A stretch of 64,000 nucleotides of DNA from contig NZ_LT629971.1 of assembly GCF_900108565.1 (NCBI RefSeq), forward strand, positions 3,596,001 to 3,660,000, given 5' to 3'. The DNA comes from Mycolicibacterium rutilum (GTDB lineage: Bacteria > Actinomycetota > Actinomycetes > Mycobacteriales > Mycobacteriaceae). Of the stretch, positions 7,961 to 16,986 are shown in pieces. The first letter of the stretch is position 1. The number at the start of each line of letters is the position of its first letter. The notes under the pieces are model-generated. The model was given only the letters and a program-made list of their open reading frames with translations, was not told the DNA's origin and ran no database searches. The translations under genes and the position numbers were made by a program.

Positions 7961-8655
7961 CCGCCAGCATCTTCGACGCCGCCGGCGAGGACGACGACTT
8001 CGTCAGGACCCGGCTGATCAGCGCCGCCGAACAGGAGTTCGCGGAAAACGCCGGGGGCACAGTGCAGATGGAGGCGATCGCGAAACGGGCCGGGGTGTCG
8101 CGGGCCACCGCGTTCCGCCGGCTGGGCAGCATCTCCGAGGTCGTCGTGCAGGTCGCGATGCGCCGCGCCCGGCGCCACATCGACGCCGTGCAGGAGGTGA
8201 TGGCCGCCGAGTCGGCGGTGTTCGCAAAGATCGAGGCCGCGCTCATCTACACCGCGCGCGAACTACCGACCGACGCGTCGATCGCCGCGCTGATCGCGCA
8301 GCATTCCACCGCCGCCAACGACCCCCGGGTGCACCAGGCGGCGGTCGGCGCGATGGGCGACGTGATCCGAGAGGGACAGCGCCGCAGCGAGATTCGCGAT
8401 GACGTCGAGTTGGACGACCTGATCGACTTCCTGGTCGAACAGACCTATCTGGCCGCAGAAGCCATTGACCGCTCCGAGACCGCCGTACGGAAACGGTTCC
8501 GCCAGTTCGTCGTCCCCGCGATCGAGGCCCGCGGCGGGTCCGGCGGTGAGGCCATCGCCCAAGCCCGTGAGCTCGAGGCCGCCGCGGCGGCGGCGCTGGC
8601 GGCCGCGCAACGACTGACCGAACAGTTGGAGAAAGGAACCAGCAGTGACCGCTGA
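7957..8655 (+). CDS. TetR-family regulator, coupled to CoA-transferase
   Basis: A 232-residue protein with a GTG start overlapping the upstream stop by 4 bases. The N-terminal helix-turn-helix is typical (MEAIAKRAGVSRATAFRRLG, about residues 38-57). The ligand domain follows and ends in an Ala/Glu/Gln-rich helix (residues about 190-225) that may form a coiled coil. Its position as second gene of the operon, together with the palindrome at 6649-6669, suggests it controls its own operon. The ligand is probably a CoA ester or acid related to the CoA-transferase substrate, which is inference. Confidence 0.88.
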   Translation: MTASIFDAAGEDDDFVRTRLISAAEQEFAENAGGTVQMEAIAKRAGVSRATAFRRLGSISEVVVQVAMRRARRHIDAVQEVMAAESAVFAKIEAALIYTARELPTDASIAALIAQHSTAANDPRVHQAAVGAMGDVIREGQRRSEIRDDVELDDLIDFLVEQTYLAAEAIDRSETAVRKRFRQFVVPAIEARGGSGGEAIAQARELEAAAAAALAAAQRLTEQLEKGTSSDR

Positions 8656-8661
8656 CGGAGC

Positions 8662-9273
8662 TCAGGGCAAGAAGCAGCCGAGGTAGTCGATGCTGGCGCG
8701 GGTCATCTCCGCGAGTATCACGTTGTCGCCGGCGGAATCGTTCCGGTAGGCGAGGTCGAGGCCCTTGTCGAGCATGCCGATGAAGATCTGCGCGACGACG
8801 TCGAGGGGGACCGCCGGAGCGTCGGGCCGCGTCGCGGTGACGCTGGTGGCCAGGTAGGCCGCCAGCGCATCGTCGTGCATGCGGTTGGCCTGAAGCATGC
8901 GTCCGGAGAAGTCCGCGGAGAACCAAAGTGAGCGGAATCCCGGTGAAGCATCGAAGAACTCGATGATGGTTTGGATGCCGGCGCGCACGGTGGATCGCCA
9001 GTCCGGCCCGGCGAGGCTGAAGCCGACCTCCTCGAGTCTGTGGTCGAGTTGCATCAACCCGCTGGCCACAATCTCCTCCAGCAGCGCCTGCCGGTCGTCG
9101 AAGAAGTTGTAGAGCCAGCCGATGGACACTTCGGCGCGTGCCGCAACAGTCGTGGTGGTGACGGCTTCGGCTCCGCTTTCGTCGAGTATGGCCGCCGTTG
9201 CGTGCAGCACGCGGGCCATCTTGTCTTGGCTGCGCGATTGCGCAGCCGAACGACGGGCTCCGACCTGATCCAT
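8662..9273 (-). CDS. TetR-family regulator divergent from dioxygenase operon
   Basis: A TetR protein of 203 residues from ATG 9273 (MDQVGARRSAAQ). An alternative GTG at 9384 would add 37 residues, but that stretch is AT-richer, contains two palindromes and gives an unusually long leader before the helix-turn-helix (TTTTVAARAEVSIGWLYNFF). Both starts lack a strong ribosome site, so the start is uncertain. It lies head-to-head with the PhyH-RidA-permease operon and probably represses it. It ends 6 bases from the convergent TetR gene. Confidence 0.82.
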   Translation of the reverse strand: MDQVGARRSAAQSRSQDKMARVLHATAAILDESGAEAVTTTTVAARAEVSIGWLYNFFDDRQALLEEIVASGLMQLDHRLEEVGFSLAGPDWRSTVRAGIQTIIEFFDASPGFRSLWFSADFSGRMLQANRMHDDALAAYLATSVTATRPDAPAVPLDVVAQIFIGMLDKGLDLAYRNDSAGDNVILAEMTRASIDYLGCFLP

Positions 9274-9301
9274 CACCGGGACCATCAGTTGAGACAGCGA
9301 A

Positions 9302-9363
9302 GTAACGAGGGTTACGTCGCTTTTACCGGCCAGCACCGGATCAGAAATCTGAAAATGATTCAG
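9302..9363. promoter_or_regulatory. two palindromes in the TetR/dioxygenase divergent region
   Basis: GTAAC-gagg-GTTAC lies at 9302-9315 and CTGAA-aatga-TTCAG at 9349-9363. Both fall between the likely TetR start (9273) and the divergent dioxygenase start (9459), in sequence of lower GC than the genes around it. They are candidate operators for the adjacent TetR protein, provided its real start is 9273 rather than 9384. Confidence 0.4.
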
Positions 9364-9458
9364 TTTCACAGTCACTGACTCCACCTCATCGCCGAGGCCG
9401 CTCGGGCCTGCTCACCCGGGCAACCCTACCCGCACCACCTCGTGATCGGAGTTCCTCG

Positions 9459-10388
9459 ATGCCCAAGTACCACCTGCCCCCAACCGCTACACCGGATGAA
9501 GTCACCGCCGCGATCCGCGAGGACGGCTTCGTCATCGTCGACAATCTCGTGTCCAACGAACTGATGGACAGGGTTGCCGAGGAACTAGAGGAGTACATCG
9601 ACATCACGCCCACGGGCAACGACGACTTCGTCGGGCGGATGACCCGCAGGACCGGTTCGTTGATCGCTCGGTCGCCGGCAAGTCGCGAACTGATCATGCA
9701 CCCGTTGGTTCTCGGATCCGTCGCAGATCTGTTGGCCAAGGCCACCGCCTATCAGCTGCACCTGACCCAGGTGATCTCCGTGCTGCCCGGCGAGACCGAT
9801 CAACCGTTGCACCGTGACGAATTGGCATGGGACTTCTTCCCGTTCCCGCTCGACTACGACGTCCAGTGCAACACGATGTGGGCGATGACGGACTTCACCG
9901 TCGAGAACGGCGCGACGCGCTTGGTGCCGGGAAGCCATCTCACCGAGGGGAAACAAACTTACGACGACGACGCGATCGTGCGCGCCGAGACGGAGCGGGG
10001 ATCGCTGTTCTTCTACTCCGGCAAGGTGTACCACGGCGCTGCGGCCAACCGCTCGCCGATGGTCCGCCAAGGCATCAACATCACGTACTGCGTCGGATGG
10101 GTACGCCAGGAAGAAAACCAGTACCTGTCGACGCCGATCGAAGTCGCCCGCACCCTCGACGACGACCTGCTCAAGCTGATGGGTTATCAGATGGGCGGAC
10201 TGGCCATGGGCTACATCCGCGACTTCGAAGACCCGATGGTCGCGATCCGGGACGACGGCGTCAAGCGTCAATACGACTTCGCGTCGCTGACACAGAATCC
10301 CAACCACACCAATGCCGGTCTCATGGACTCGTTCCACGAGGAGATGGTCAGTGCCGAGACCCCGGCGGTCGCAGGAGAACTCGCGTGA
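9459..10388 (+). CDS. phytanoyl-CoA dioxygenase (PhyH) family Fe(II)/2OG oxygenase
   Basis: A 309-residue protein with ATG 9459 behind GGAG. The metal triad is visible: H118 and D120 in PLHRDELAW, and H192 in VYHGAAANRS; Arg residues after H192 can hold 2-oxoglutarate. The spacing and length fit PhyH-type enzymes, which hydroxylate or oxidatively demethylate small molecules and not only phytanoyl-CoA. It is the first gene of a three-gene run with GTGA and ATGA overlaps (RidA, then an APC permease). That context suggests oxidation of an imported amine or amino acid; the substrate is unknown. Confidence 0.87.
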   Translation: MPKYHLPPTATPDEVTAAIREDGFVIVDNLVSNELMDRVAEELEEYIDITPTGNDDFVGRMTRRTGSLIARSPASRELIMHPLVLGSVADLLAKATAYQLHLTQVISVLPGETDQPLHRDELAWDFFPFPLDYDVQCNTMWAMTDFTVENGATRLVPGSHLTEGKQTYDDDAIVRAETERGSLFFYSGKVYHGAAANRSPMVRQGINITYCVGWVRQEENQYLSTPIEVARTLDDDLLKLMGYQMGGLAMGYIRDFEDPMVAIRDDGVKRQYDFASLTQNPNHTNAGLMDSFHEEMVSAETPAVAGELA

Positions 10389-10810
10389 TCACCCGGACCA
10401 ACCCCGAGGTCGGGTATGTCGACGAGTCCACCTTCACCATGCTGGGGTTCAGTCAGGTCGTGCGTGCAGACCGCACCGTGTACTACTCCGGCATCGCGCC
10501 GTTCGTCGGCGCACCACCGGATTTCACGGTTGTCGGAACCGGATCGATGGAGGAGCAAGTCGTGTTCTGCATGGACGTCCTCGAGCGGTGCATGGCGTCC
10601 GAAGGACAGAGCCTTGACGGGTTGGTGGCAGTCACTGTTTACGCAACGGATATGCCCGCTCTGATGGCCACGGCTGAAATCTTCGCCAAACGGTTCGGGG
10701 CCGCACCTCCCGCGAGCACATGGGTGGGTGTCACAGAGCTGGCGCACCCCGACCAGCTGGTCGAGATCACCGCTACCGGAGTAGATCTCACACCCAAGGA
10801 CGAAGCATGA
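10385..10810 (+). CDS. RidA/YjgF-family enamine/imine deaminase-like protein
   Basis: A 141-residue protein with a GTG start that overlaps the dioxygenase stop by 4 bases. The fold is recognisable from VYYSGIAPFVGAP, EEQVVFCMDVLERCM, VTVYATDM, PASTWVGVTELAHPDQLVEI and TATG. The RidA-type Arg and Glu positions are only partly matched: the usual Arg-containing strand reads PASTWVGV, without the Arg. It may therefore be a non-RidA subgroup protein. In the operon it could hydrolyse an imine produced by the oxygenase, which is inference. Confidence 0.8.
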   Translation: MITRTNPEVGYVDESTFTMLGFSQVVRADRTVYYSGIAPFVGAPPDFTVVGTGSMEEQVVFCMDVLERCMASEGQSLDGLVAVTVYATDMPALMATAEIFAKRFGAAPPASTWVGVTELAHPDQLVEITATGVDLTPKDEA

Positions 10811-12294
10811 CCGCCACACCCGTCGCACCCTCGGCCGAGGTAGCTGCAGAAGAGCCCGGGCTGGCAAAGGGCGTCATCAAGCTGCCCGGCGTTCTGTTCG
10901 TCGCGATCGCCACGATGGCGCCGGGCGCCGGTGCGGCGTACGCGGTGAGTACCGGCGCGTCGTTCGGAGGCGGTGCCCTTCCGCTGGCCGTGGTGTTCGC
11001 GCTTGTCGGCAGCTTGTTGGTGGCGGCGGCGATCGGCCAACTGGCCAAACATATTTCGTCGGCCGGTGGGCTGGGATCCTACGTCGGTACCTCGTTTCAC
11101 TCGGCAGCCGGTTTCGTCGTCGCGTGGGCTTACCCGTTCATGTACCTGTTCGCGATGCCGTACCTGGCCCTGGTATTCGGCAACCTGCTGGCGATGACGG
11201 TGGCGCCCGACGGTGGAGGTGACTTCAACGCCGTGTGGACGATCGCGGCGTTGGCGTGTCTGGCCGGTGCGTTCGCGACGAACTACTTCGGCGTCGAGGT
11301 CGGGGTCCGGTTCGGCCTCATCCTGGGCCTGTTCGAAATCGTGGTCCTGGTGGTGGCATCGGTGTGGATGATGATCGCGGCGGGTGACGCCAACAGCCCG
11401 TCGCTGTTCACCACACACTTCGCAACAGTTCCCGGATTCGAGGGCCTCGGCGGTGTGGTTGCGGCCTCCGTCTACGGCTTCCTGGCGTTCATCGGATTCG
11501 AATCCGCCGCGCCGCTTGCCGAGGAGACGGAGAATCCGCACTGCAACGTGCCGCGCGCTGTCATTCTCTCGTGCTTGCTGATCGGCGTTTTCTACGTGCT
11601 CACCTCCTATGCCTCGGCGGTGTACTTCGGTCCCGACAAGATGGCTGACTTCATGAGCTACAACGGTGGCAACGCGTGGATCGGGCTGGCCCAAACGATG
11701 TGGGGTGGCGGCTGGATCCTGCTGTTGGTGGTGCTGCTCGTGTCCGCGTTCGCGTGCATGAACAGTGCGGCGCTGGCCGCCACTCGCAGCATGTGGGCCA
11801 TGGGCCGCAGCGGCACGATCCCGTCGACGTTCGGCCGAGTGCATCCCCGGTGGCGCTCACCGTCGACGGCGATCTGGGTTTTCTTCGCTGTGGGGGCCCT
11901 GCTCACTGTGGTCGGCGGATACACCTGGGACCCGGTGACGGCTTATGCGGTGTTCGGCACGGTGCTGACGGTGTGCGTGCTGCCGATCTATTTCGTGACG
12001 GCGCTGGCGTGTCCGGTGTACTTCTTGCGTTACCGGCGAAGCGAGTTCAAGGTGCTGCTTCACCTGGTGGTGCCGGTGCTGGGGGCGATCCTGTTGATTC
12101 CGGCGTTCTTCGCGGGAGCGGGAATTCCGGCGTTCAGCTTCGCGTCTGCACTGAGTTATCCGCTGAACCTTGCGGGTCCGATTGCCGGCGCGTGGTACAT
12201 GATCGGGATCGGGGTGGCGATTTACCTGCTGCGTCGGCGCCGGGCCAACCTGCAGTTGCTTGCGGAGAACGCGATTCCTGAGGAGGCTGGCTGA
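10807..12294 (+). CDS. APC-superfamily amino acid/amine permease
   Basis: A 495-residue membrane protein starting at ATG 10807, overlapping the RidA stop (ATGA). About 12 hydrophobic segments can be counted. Segment 1 has the APC substrate motif (VLFVAIATMAPGAGAAYAVS), and segment 6 has GFLAFIGFESAAPLAEET, the classic APC signature. It should import an amino acid or amine by proton or sodium coupling. Third in the operon, it probably supplies the substrate for the oxygenase and RidA-like protein. It converges on the MFS gene with 8 bases between stops. Confidence 0.88.
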   Translation: MTATPVAPSAEVAAEEPGLAKGVIKLPGVLFVAIATMAPGAGAAYAVSTGASFGGGALPLAVVFALVGSLLVAAAIGQLAKHISSAGGLGSYVGTSFHSAAGFVVAWAYPFMYLFAMPYLALVFGNLLAMTVAPDGGGDFNAVWTIAALACLAGAFATNYFGVEVGVRFGLILGLFEIVVLVVASVWMMIAAGDANSPSLFTTHFATVPGFEGLGGVVAASVYGFLAFIGFESAAPLAEETENPHCNVPRAVILSCLLIGVFYVLTSYASAVYFGPDKMADFMSYNGGNAWIGLAQTMWGGGWILLLVVLLVSAFACMNSAALAATRSMWAMGRSGTIPSTFGRVHPRWRSPSTAIWVFFAVGALLTVVGGYTWDPVTAYAVFGTVLTVCVLPIYFVTALACPVYFLRYRRSEFKVLLHLVVPVLGAILLIPAFFAGAGIPAFSFASALSYPLNLAGPIAGAWYMIGIGVAIYLLRRRRANLQLLAENAIPEEAG

Positions 12295-12302
12295 CGGATC
12301 AG

Positions 12303-13508
12303 TCAGTCGCCGACGGTGAGCGCGGTGGCCTGCTCGGTGAGCTCGTCGAGGTCGGATTCCTCGGCGTCGATGCCCCGCAGATGCGACCGGGTCACGGCCA
12401 GCACGCCGGCGCCGAGCAGCACCGCGGCCGCACCCACCCAGTACGGCAGGTGCACGTTGACCTGTTCGCCGAGCACGCCGGCCAGCCAGGGCGCGACGGC
12501 CGCGCCGCTGAACCGCATGAAGCTGTAGGCCGCCGAGGCCACCCCCCGCTCGACGGGCGCGGCCTTCATGACCGTCTCGGTGATCAGCGTGTTGGTGATG
12601 CCGCACCACAGCCCGGCCACCACGACCGACGTCGCCAGCACGACCTTGTCATCGGTGCCGAGCGCCATAACGACCAGCGTCACGGCCATCACGACCAGGT
12701 TCACCAGCAGGACCGGGACGGTGCCGAAACGATGTTGCAGCCGCGGCGCGACGACCACCGACGTGAAGGCCAGCGCCACGCCCCAGCCGAAGAAGATCAG
12801 CCCGATCTCCTTCGCGCCCATGTCGAGCGGGAACGGGGTGAACGCCAGCAGCGTGAAGAAGCCGAAGTTGTACAGCAGCGCGGTCACCGCCACGCCCAGC
12901 AAGCCGCGGTGCCGCAGTGCCCGGAACGGGTCGGCCAGCGTGGTCGCGCGTTCGGCGCGCGGAGTCGCCGGCAGCAGGAAGACCGTCACCACGAGCGCGA
13001 ACGCCATCAGCGCCGCCACCCCGAAGAACGGCCCACGCCACGAGATCGAGCCGAGCACCCCGCCGACCAGCGGGCCGACCGCGATGCCCAGGCCCAGCGC
13101 GGCCTCGTAGAGGATGATCGCCTGTGCGACCGAACTTTTGGCGGAGTTCACGATCGCGGCCAGCGCCGTCGCGATGAACAACGCGTTGCCCAGGCCCCAA
13201 AGTGCGCGCCAGCCAACGATTTCCATCACGGTCTCGGACATTCCGGCCAGCCCGGCGCCGGCGATGATGATCGCCAGGCCGAGCAGCAGCGTGTGTTTGG
13301 GGCCGATGCGGCTGGACACCACGCCGGTGATCAGCATGGCCACGCCCATCACCGCCATGTAGCTGGTGAACAGCAGCGACACCTGCGACGGCGACGCGTC
13401 GAGGTTCTCGGCGATCGGCTTGAGGATGGGGTCGACGAGCCCGATGCCCATGAACGCGACGACGCACGCGAAGGCAACGGCCCAGACAGCTTTCGGTTGA
13501 CGCCACAT
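12303..13508 (-). CDS. major facilitator superfamily efflux transporter
   Basis: A 401-residue protein with about 12 membrane segments. The motif between segments 2 and 3 (GVVSSRIGPKHTLLLGL) matches the MFS loop, and LYEAALGLGIAVGPLVGGVLG resembles the drug:proton antiporter motif C. ATG 13508 is preceded by AAGGAG at 11 bases; a GTG at 13520 overlaps that site. It lies 26 bases downstream of the MarR gene on the same strand, the usual layout of a MarR-controlled drug or metabolite exporter. The substrate is unknown. Confidence 0.87.
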   Translation of the reverse strand: MWRQPKAVWAVAFACVVAFMGIGLVDPILKPIAENLDASPSQVSLLFTSYMAVMGVAMLITGVVSSRIGPKHTLLLGLAIIIAGAGLAGMSETVMEIVGWRALWGLGNALFIATALAAIVNSAKSSVAQAIILYEAALGLGIAVGPLVGGVLGSISWRGPFFGVAALMAFALVVTVFLLPATPRAERATTLADPFRALRHRGLLGVAVTALLYNFGFFTLLAFTPFPLDMGAKEIGLIFFGWGVALAFTSVVVAPRLQHRFGTVPVLLVNLVVMAVTLVVMALGTDDKVVLATSVVVAGLWCGITNTLITETVMKAAPVERGVASAAYSFMRFSGAAVAPWLAGVLGEQVNVHLPYWVGAAAVLLGAGVLAVTRSHLRGIDAEESDLDELTEQATALTVGD

Positions 13509-13534
13509 ACGGGCGAACACTCCTTACGAGATGA

Positions 13535-13975
13535 CTACTTGGTGATGGTGGTCGGCGCCGAGGCATCCTCGAGCAGCCGGCGCAAGACACGGACGGCGTC
13601 GGCCAGCGTCTCGCGGTCCCCAGATGACAGGCGCTCCAGATACGGGTCGATGGCTGCGCCGCGATCGGCGCGCACCTGCCGCAGCGTCTCCACACCCTCG
13701 GGGGTGATCTCGATGAGCACCGCGCGGGCGTCCTCGGGGTCGACGCTGCGCGACACCATGCCGGCATCCTCCAGACGGCGGACCTGGGTGGTCATCGTCG
13801 GCTGCGAGCAGTGATCGAGCGCGGCCAGATCGGAGATGCGGGTCGGGCCCTGATCTTCGATCGTGGACAGCAGCCGCGCCTGGGCGTAGCCGAGCGGGAG
13901 ACGGACCCGCTGGGTGGCCAGTCGGTTGATCCGGGCCACGACGGACAGCAGATCGGAGCCGAGCGTCTGGGGCAT
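13535..13975 (-). CDS. MarR-family transcriptional regulator
   Basis: A 146-residue protein starting at ATG 13975 (MPQTLGSDLL). The winged helix is clear: ISDLAALDHCSQPTMTTQVR is the recognition helix region, RLEDAGMVSR the wing approach, and EITPEGVETL the following strand. It is the promoter-proximal gene of an operon with an MFS exporter. A perfect palindrome 12 bases before its start codon is the likely autoregulatory operator. Typical members release DNA on binding a phenolic or other small ligand. Confidence 0.9.
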   Translation of the reverse strand: MPQTLGSDLLSVVARINRLATQRVRLPLGYAQARLLSTIEDQGPTRISDLAALDHCSQPTMTTQVRRLEDAGMVSRSVDPEDARAVLIEITPEGVETLRQVRADRGAAIDPYLERLSSGDRETLADAVRVLRRLLEDASAPTTITK

Positions 13976-13987
13976 GGGTACCAGATT

Positions 13988-14004
13988 ACATAGTTTTACT
14001 ATGT
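13988..14004. promoter_or_regulatory. MarR operator candidate ACATAGTTTTACTATGT
   Basis: A perfect 7-bp inverted repeat with a 3-base TTT centre, 17 bases in all, in an otherwise AT-rich pocket just before the MarR start at 13975. Its size and symmetry fit MarR dimers. It also lies 74 bases before the divergent ECF-transporter start at 14079, so it could influence both directions. Confidence 0.7.
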
Positions 14005-14078
14005 GATTCAACCGGCTCGCGTCCGAGCCCGGTCCAGCGGGTTCAAGGCTCGCACATCCCGGCTGGCAGAATCGTGCA

Positions 14079-16118
14079 ATGACCGCGACCGGGCACCCGC
14101 CGAGACGAAGCGGTGTCCTGCGTCCCGTCGAACTGGCCCAGGCCTCCGTCATGGCCGCGCTGTGCGCGGCCACCGCGATCATCGCCGTCGTCGTCCCGTT
14201 CGCGGCGGGCCTGTCGCTGCTCGGCACGGTGCCGATGGGTTTGCTCGCCTACCGCTACCGGCTGCGGGTGCTGCTCACCGCGACCGTCGCCGGCGGGGTC
14301 ATCGCGTTCCTGATCGCCGGGATGGGCGGCTTCATGACGGTCGTGAACTGCGCCTACATCGGCGGGCTGACCGGCATCGTCAAGCGGCGCGGACGCGGCA
14401 CGCCGACGGTGTTCGTCGCCGCGCTGGTCGCCGGGGCCGCGTTCGGCGCTGCCGTGGTGGTGGCGCTGACGGTGCTCTCCCGGCTGCGCCACCTCATCTT
14501 CGAGTCGGTCACCGCCAACGTCACCGGCACCGCCGCAATCCTGGCCCGGATCCCGAACATGGAAGGCGCGGCCGAGCGGCTCAAACACGACTTCGGCGTC
14601 GCCCTCGACTACTGGCCGCTGCTGTTCTTCGGCTCCGGGGTGCTGTCGATCACGTTCGTCAGCCTCGTCGGCTGGTGGGCGCTGTCGCGGGTGATGGACC
14701 GGCTGTTCGGCATCCCCGACGTGCACAAGCTCGAGTCCTCGACCGACGCTGGTGCCGTCGCCCCGGTGCCGACCCGGCTGCGTGACGTGCATTTCCGCTA
14801 TCCGTCCGCCGATCACGATGCGCTGGGCCCGGTGTCGATGACCGTCGAACCGGGCGAACACCTGGCGATCACCGGAGCCAACGGCTCGGGCAAGACGACA
14901 CTCATGCTGATGCTGGCCGGGCGCGAACCCACCGCGGGCCGGATCGAACGCCCCGGCGCCGTCGGTCTGGGCCGCATCGGCGGCACGGCGGTGATCATGC
15001 AGCACCCCGAGAGCCAGGTGCTCGGCAGCCGGGTCGCCGACGACGTGGTGTGGGGCCTGCCTCCGGGCAAGGTCACCGACGTGCCGCAACTGCTCGAGGA
15101 GGTCGGCCTCGACGGCATGGCCGAACGCGACACCGGCGGATTGTCCGGCGGCGAACTGCAGCGGCTCGCGGTGGCGGCCGCGCTGGCGCGCGAACCGTCG
15201 CTGCTGATCGCCGACGAGGTCACCAGCATGGTGGACCAGCAGGGCCGCGACGCGCTGATGGGCGTGCTGTCCGGGCTGACCCGCCGGCACCAGATGTCGC
15301 TGGTGCACATCACGCACTACAACGACGAGGCCGACGCCGCCGACCGCACCGTCGACCTGACCGGCAACGGCGGCGCCGACGACAACACCGACATGGTGGA
15401 GACCTCCGAGGCGCCGGCGGCCACGGTCGCCCCCGGCCACGACGCCGCCCCGGTGCTCGAACTCAAGGGCGTCAGCCACGAATACGGCAGCGGGACGCCG
15501 TGGGCCACCACCGCGCTGCGCGACATCACCTTCGCCGTCCACGAGGGCGACGGCGTGCTGATCCACGGCCTCAACGGCTCGGGCAAGTCGACGCTGGCGT
15601 GGATCATGGCGGGGCTGACCGTGCCGACTGCCGGCGACTGCCTGCTCGACGGCACGCCGGTCGCCGATCAGGTCGGTGCCGTGGCGATCTCGTTCCAGGC
15701 GGCCCGGCTGCAGCTGATGCGCGGCCGCGTCGACATGGAAATCGCTTCGGCGGCAGGGTTTTCCGTCCGGGACCACGCTCGGGTGACCGAGGCGCTGGCC
15801 ACCGTGGGGCTGGACGCCTCGCTGGCCAGGCGCCGCATCGACCAGCTCAGCGGCGGTCAGATGCGCCGGGTGGTGCTGGCCGGCCTGCTGGCCCGCAAGC
15901 CGCGCGCCCTCATTCTCGACGAGCCGCTGGCCGGGCTGGACGCCGCCAGCGGCCGGGGCCTGCTGCGGCTGCTGGCCGAACTGCGCCGCACCGCGAACCT
16001 GACCGTCGTGGTGATCTCCCACGACTTCACCGGCCTCGAGGAGTTGTGCCCGCGCACACTGCATCTGGAAGGCGGAGCACTGGTTCCCACGCCGACGACG
16101 GCGGGGGGACGGGCATGA
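14079..16118 (+). CDS. ECF-type transporter: membrane domain fused to two ABC ATPases
   Basis: A 679-residue fusion. Residues 1 to about 215 hold five or six hydrophobic segments resembling a DUF2232-type substrate-binding membrane domain. The first ATPase has [22 protein letters not shown] and [10 protein letters not shown]; the second has [22 protein letters not shown] and [12 protein letters not shown]. Membrane and twin ATPase parts in one chain replace separate EcfS/EcfA/EcfA' proteins. A related gene pair (Rv2326c/Rv2325c) is known from M. tuberculosis. Its stop overlaps the EcfT-like gene by 4 bases. The substrate, probably a vitamin or metal, is unknown, and no riboswitch was seen upstream. 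Confidence 0.88.
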   Translation: MTATGHPPRRSGVLRPVELAQASVMAALCAATAIIAVVVPFAAGLSLLGTVPMGLLAYRYRLRVLLTATVAGGVIAFLIAGMGGFMTVVNCAYIGGLTGIVKRRGRGTPTVFVAALVAGAAFGAAVVVALTVLSRLRHLIFESVTANVTGTAAILARIPNMEGAAERLKHDFGVALDYWPLLFFGSGVLSITFVSLVGWWALSRVMDRLFGIPDVHKLESSTDAGAVAPVPTRLRDVHFRYPSADHDALGPVSMTVEPGEHLAITGANGSGKTTLMLMLAGREPTAGRIERPGAVGLGRIGGTAVIMQHPESQVLGSRVADDVVWGLPPGKVTDVPQLLEEVGLDGMAERDTGGLSGGELQRLAVAAALAREPSLLIADEVTSMVDQQGRDALMGVLSGLTRRHQMSLVHITHYNDEADAADRTVDLTGNGGADDNTDMVETSEAPAATVAPGHDAAPVLELKGVSHEYGSGTPWATTALRDITFAVHEGDGVLIHGLNGSGKSTLAWIMAGLTVPTAGDCLLDGTPVADQVGAVAISFQAARLQLMRGRVDMEIASAAGFSVRDHARVTEALATVGLDASLARRRIDQLSGGQMRRVVLAGLLARKPRALILDEPLAGLDAASGRGLLRLLAELRRTANLTVVVISHDFTGLEELCPRTLHLEGGALVPTPTTAGGRA

Positions 16119-16963
16119 GCACGGTGTCGACGGGCCGTCGCCAGCGCCGCGCGGTGGTGCTGCTGCGTCCGGTGCCCGGCACCAGCGTCGTGCACCGACT
16201 GTGGGCGGGCACCAAGCTGTTGATGGTCGCCGCGATCGGCGTACTGATGACCTTCTATCCGGGCTGGGTGCCGATCGGCGCGGTGGCGCTGCTGGTGCTC
16301 GTCGCGGCGCGGCTGGCCGGCATCCCGCGCGGTGTGCTGCCGAGCATCCCGGGCTGGCTGTGGGCGCTGGTGTTCCTCGGCGGCCTGACCGCCACGTTCG
16401 CCGGCGGTGACCCGGTGATCGGGCTGGGGTCGGTCGAAGTGGGCCTGGGCGGGCTGTTGAACTTCCTGCGCATCACCGCGCTGTCCATCGTGCTGCTCGG
16501 GTTGGGCGCGATGGTGTCGTGGACGACGAACGTCGCCGAAATAGCGCCCGCCGTCGCGACTTTGGGGCGGCCGCTGCGGGTACTGCGGATACCGGTCGAC
16601 GAGTGGGCGGTCGCGTTGGCGTTGGCGCTGCGGGCGTTTCCCATGCTGATCGACGAGTTCCGCGTCCTGTACGCCGCGCGACGGCTGCGGCCCAAAGAGG
16701 TGGCGGCACGGCGGCGCGGACGGCTGCGGCACTGGTGGCTGGAGGCGATCGACCTGCTGGCCGCGGCCATCACCGTCGCGCTGCGGCGCGCCGACGAGAT
16801 GGGTGACGCGATCACCGCCCGCGGAGGGGCCGGGCAGATCTCGGCGGCGCCGTCGCGGCCGAAGGCCATCGACTGGTGGGCCATGCTGATCGTCGCCGCG
16901 GTGTGCGGGGTGGCGCTGGCGCTGGAGCTGACCGTGCTCGGCACCAGCGCCGTGACCCGCTGA
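16115..16963 (+). CDS. EcfT-like transmembrane component
   Basis: A 282-residue membrane protein with ATG overlapping the upstream stop (ATGA). There are four or five hydrophobic segments in the first half, one more at the C-terminus, and two Arg-rich coupling-helix motifs ([10 protein letters not shown] and ITARGGAGQ), the positions where EcfT proteins grip the ATPases. With the fused protein before it, it completes an ECF importer. Translational coupling supports 1:1 production. Confidence 0.87.
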   Translation: MSTVSTGRRQRRAVVLLRPVPGTSVVHRLWAGTKLLMVAAIGVLMTFYPGWVPIGAVALLVLVAARLAGIPRGVLPSIPGWLWALVFLGGLTATFAGGDPVIGLGSVEVGLGGLLNFLRITALSIVLLGLGAMVSWTTNVAEIAPAVATLGRPLRVLRIPVDEWAVALALALRAFPMLIDEFRVLYAARRLRPKEVAARRRGRLRHWWLEAIDLLAAAITVALRRADEMGDAITARGGAGQISAAPSRPKAIDWWAMLIVAAVCGVALALELTVLGTSAVTR

Positions 16964-16966
16964 CCC

Positions 16967-16981
16967 CCACCGTTACGGTGG
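16967..16981. promoter_or_regulatory. 15-base palindrome CCACCGTTACGGTGG at tldD start
   Basis: A perfect 7-bp inverted repeat around one T, between the EcfT stop (16963) and the tldD start. It touches a possible GTG start at 16981 and could be an operator or a hairpin affecting translation. Confidence 0.4.
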
Positions 16982-16986
16982 TGACC

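Noticed and set aside
12288..12306. Terminator hairpin between the permease and MFS genes
   Set aside because: Only a 5-bp stem (CTGAC/GTCAG) over the permease stop; too weak to call.
14005..14078. Riboswitch for the ECF transporter
   Set aside because: The leader is under 75 bases and shows no cobalamin, thiamine or similar conserved core.
14043..16064. A 673-residue open frame on the minus strand
   Set aside because: It lies wholly opposite the ECF fusion gene, is rich in His/Arg/Gly/Gln as expected for an antisense frame in GC-rich DNA, and has no domain or ribosome site.
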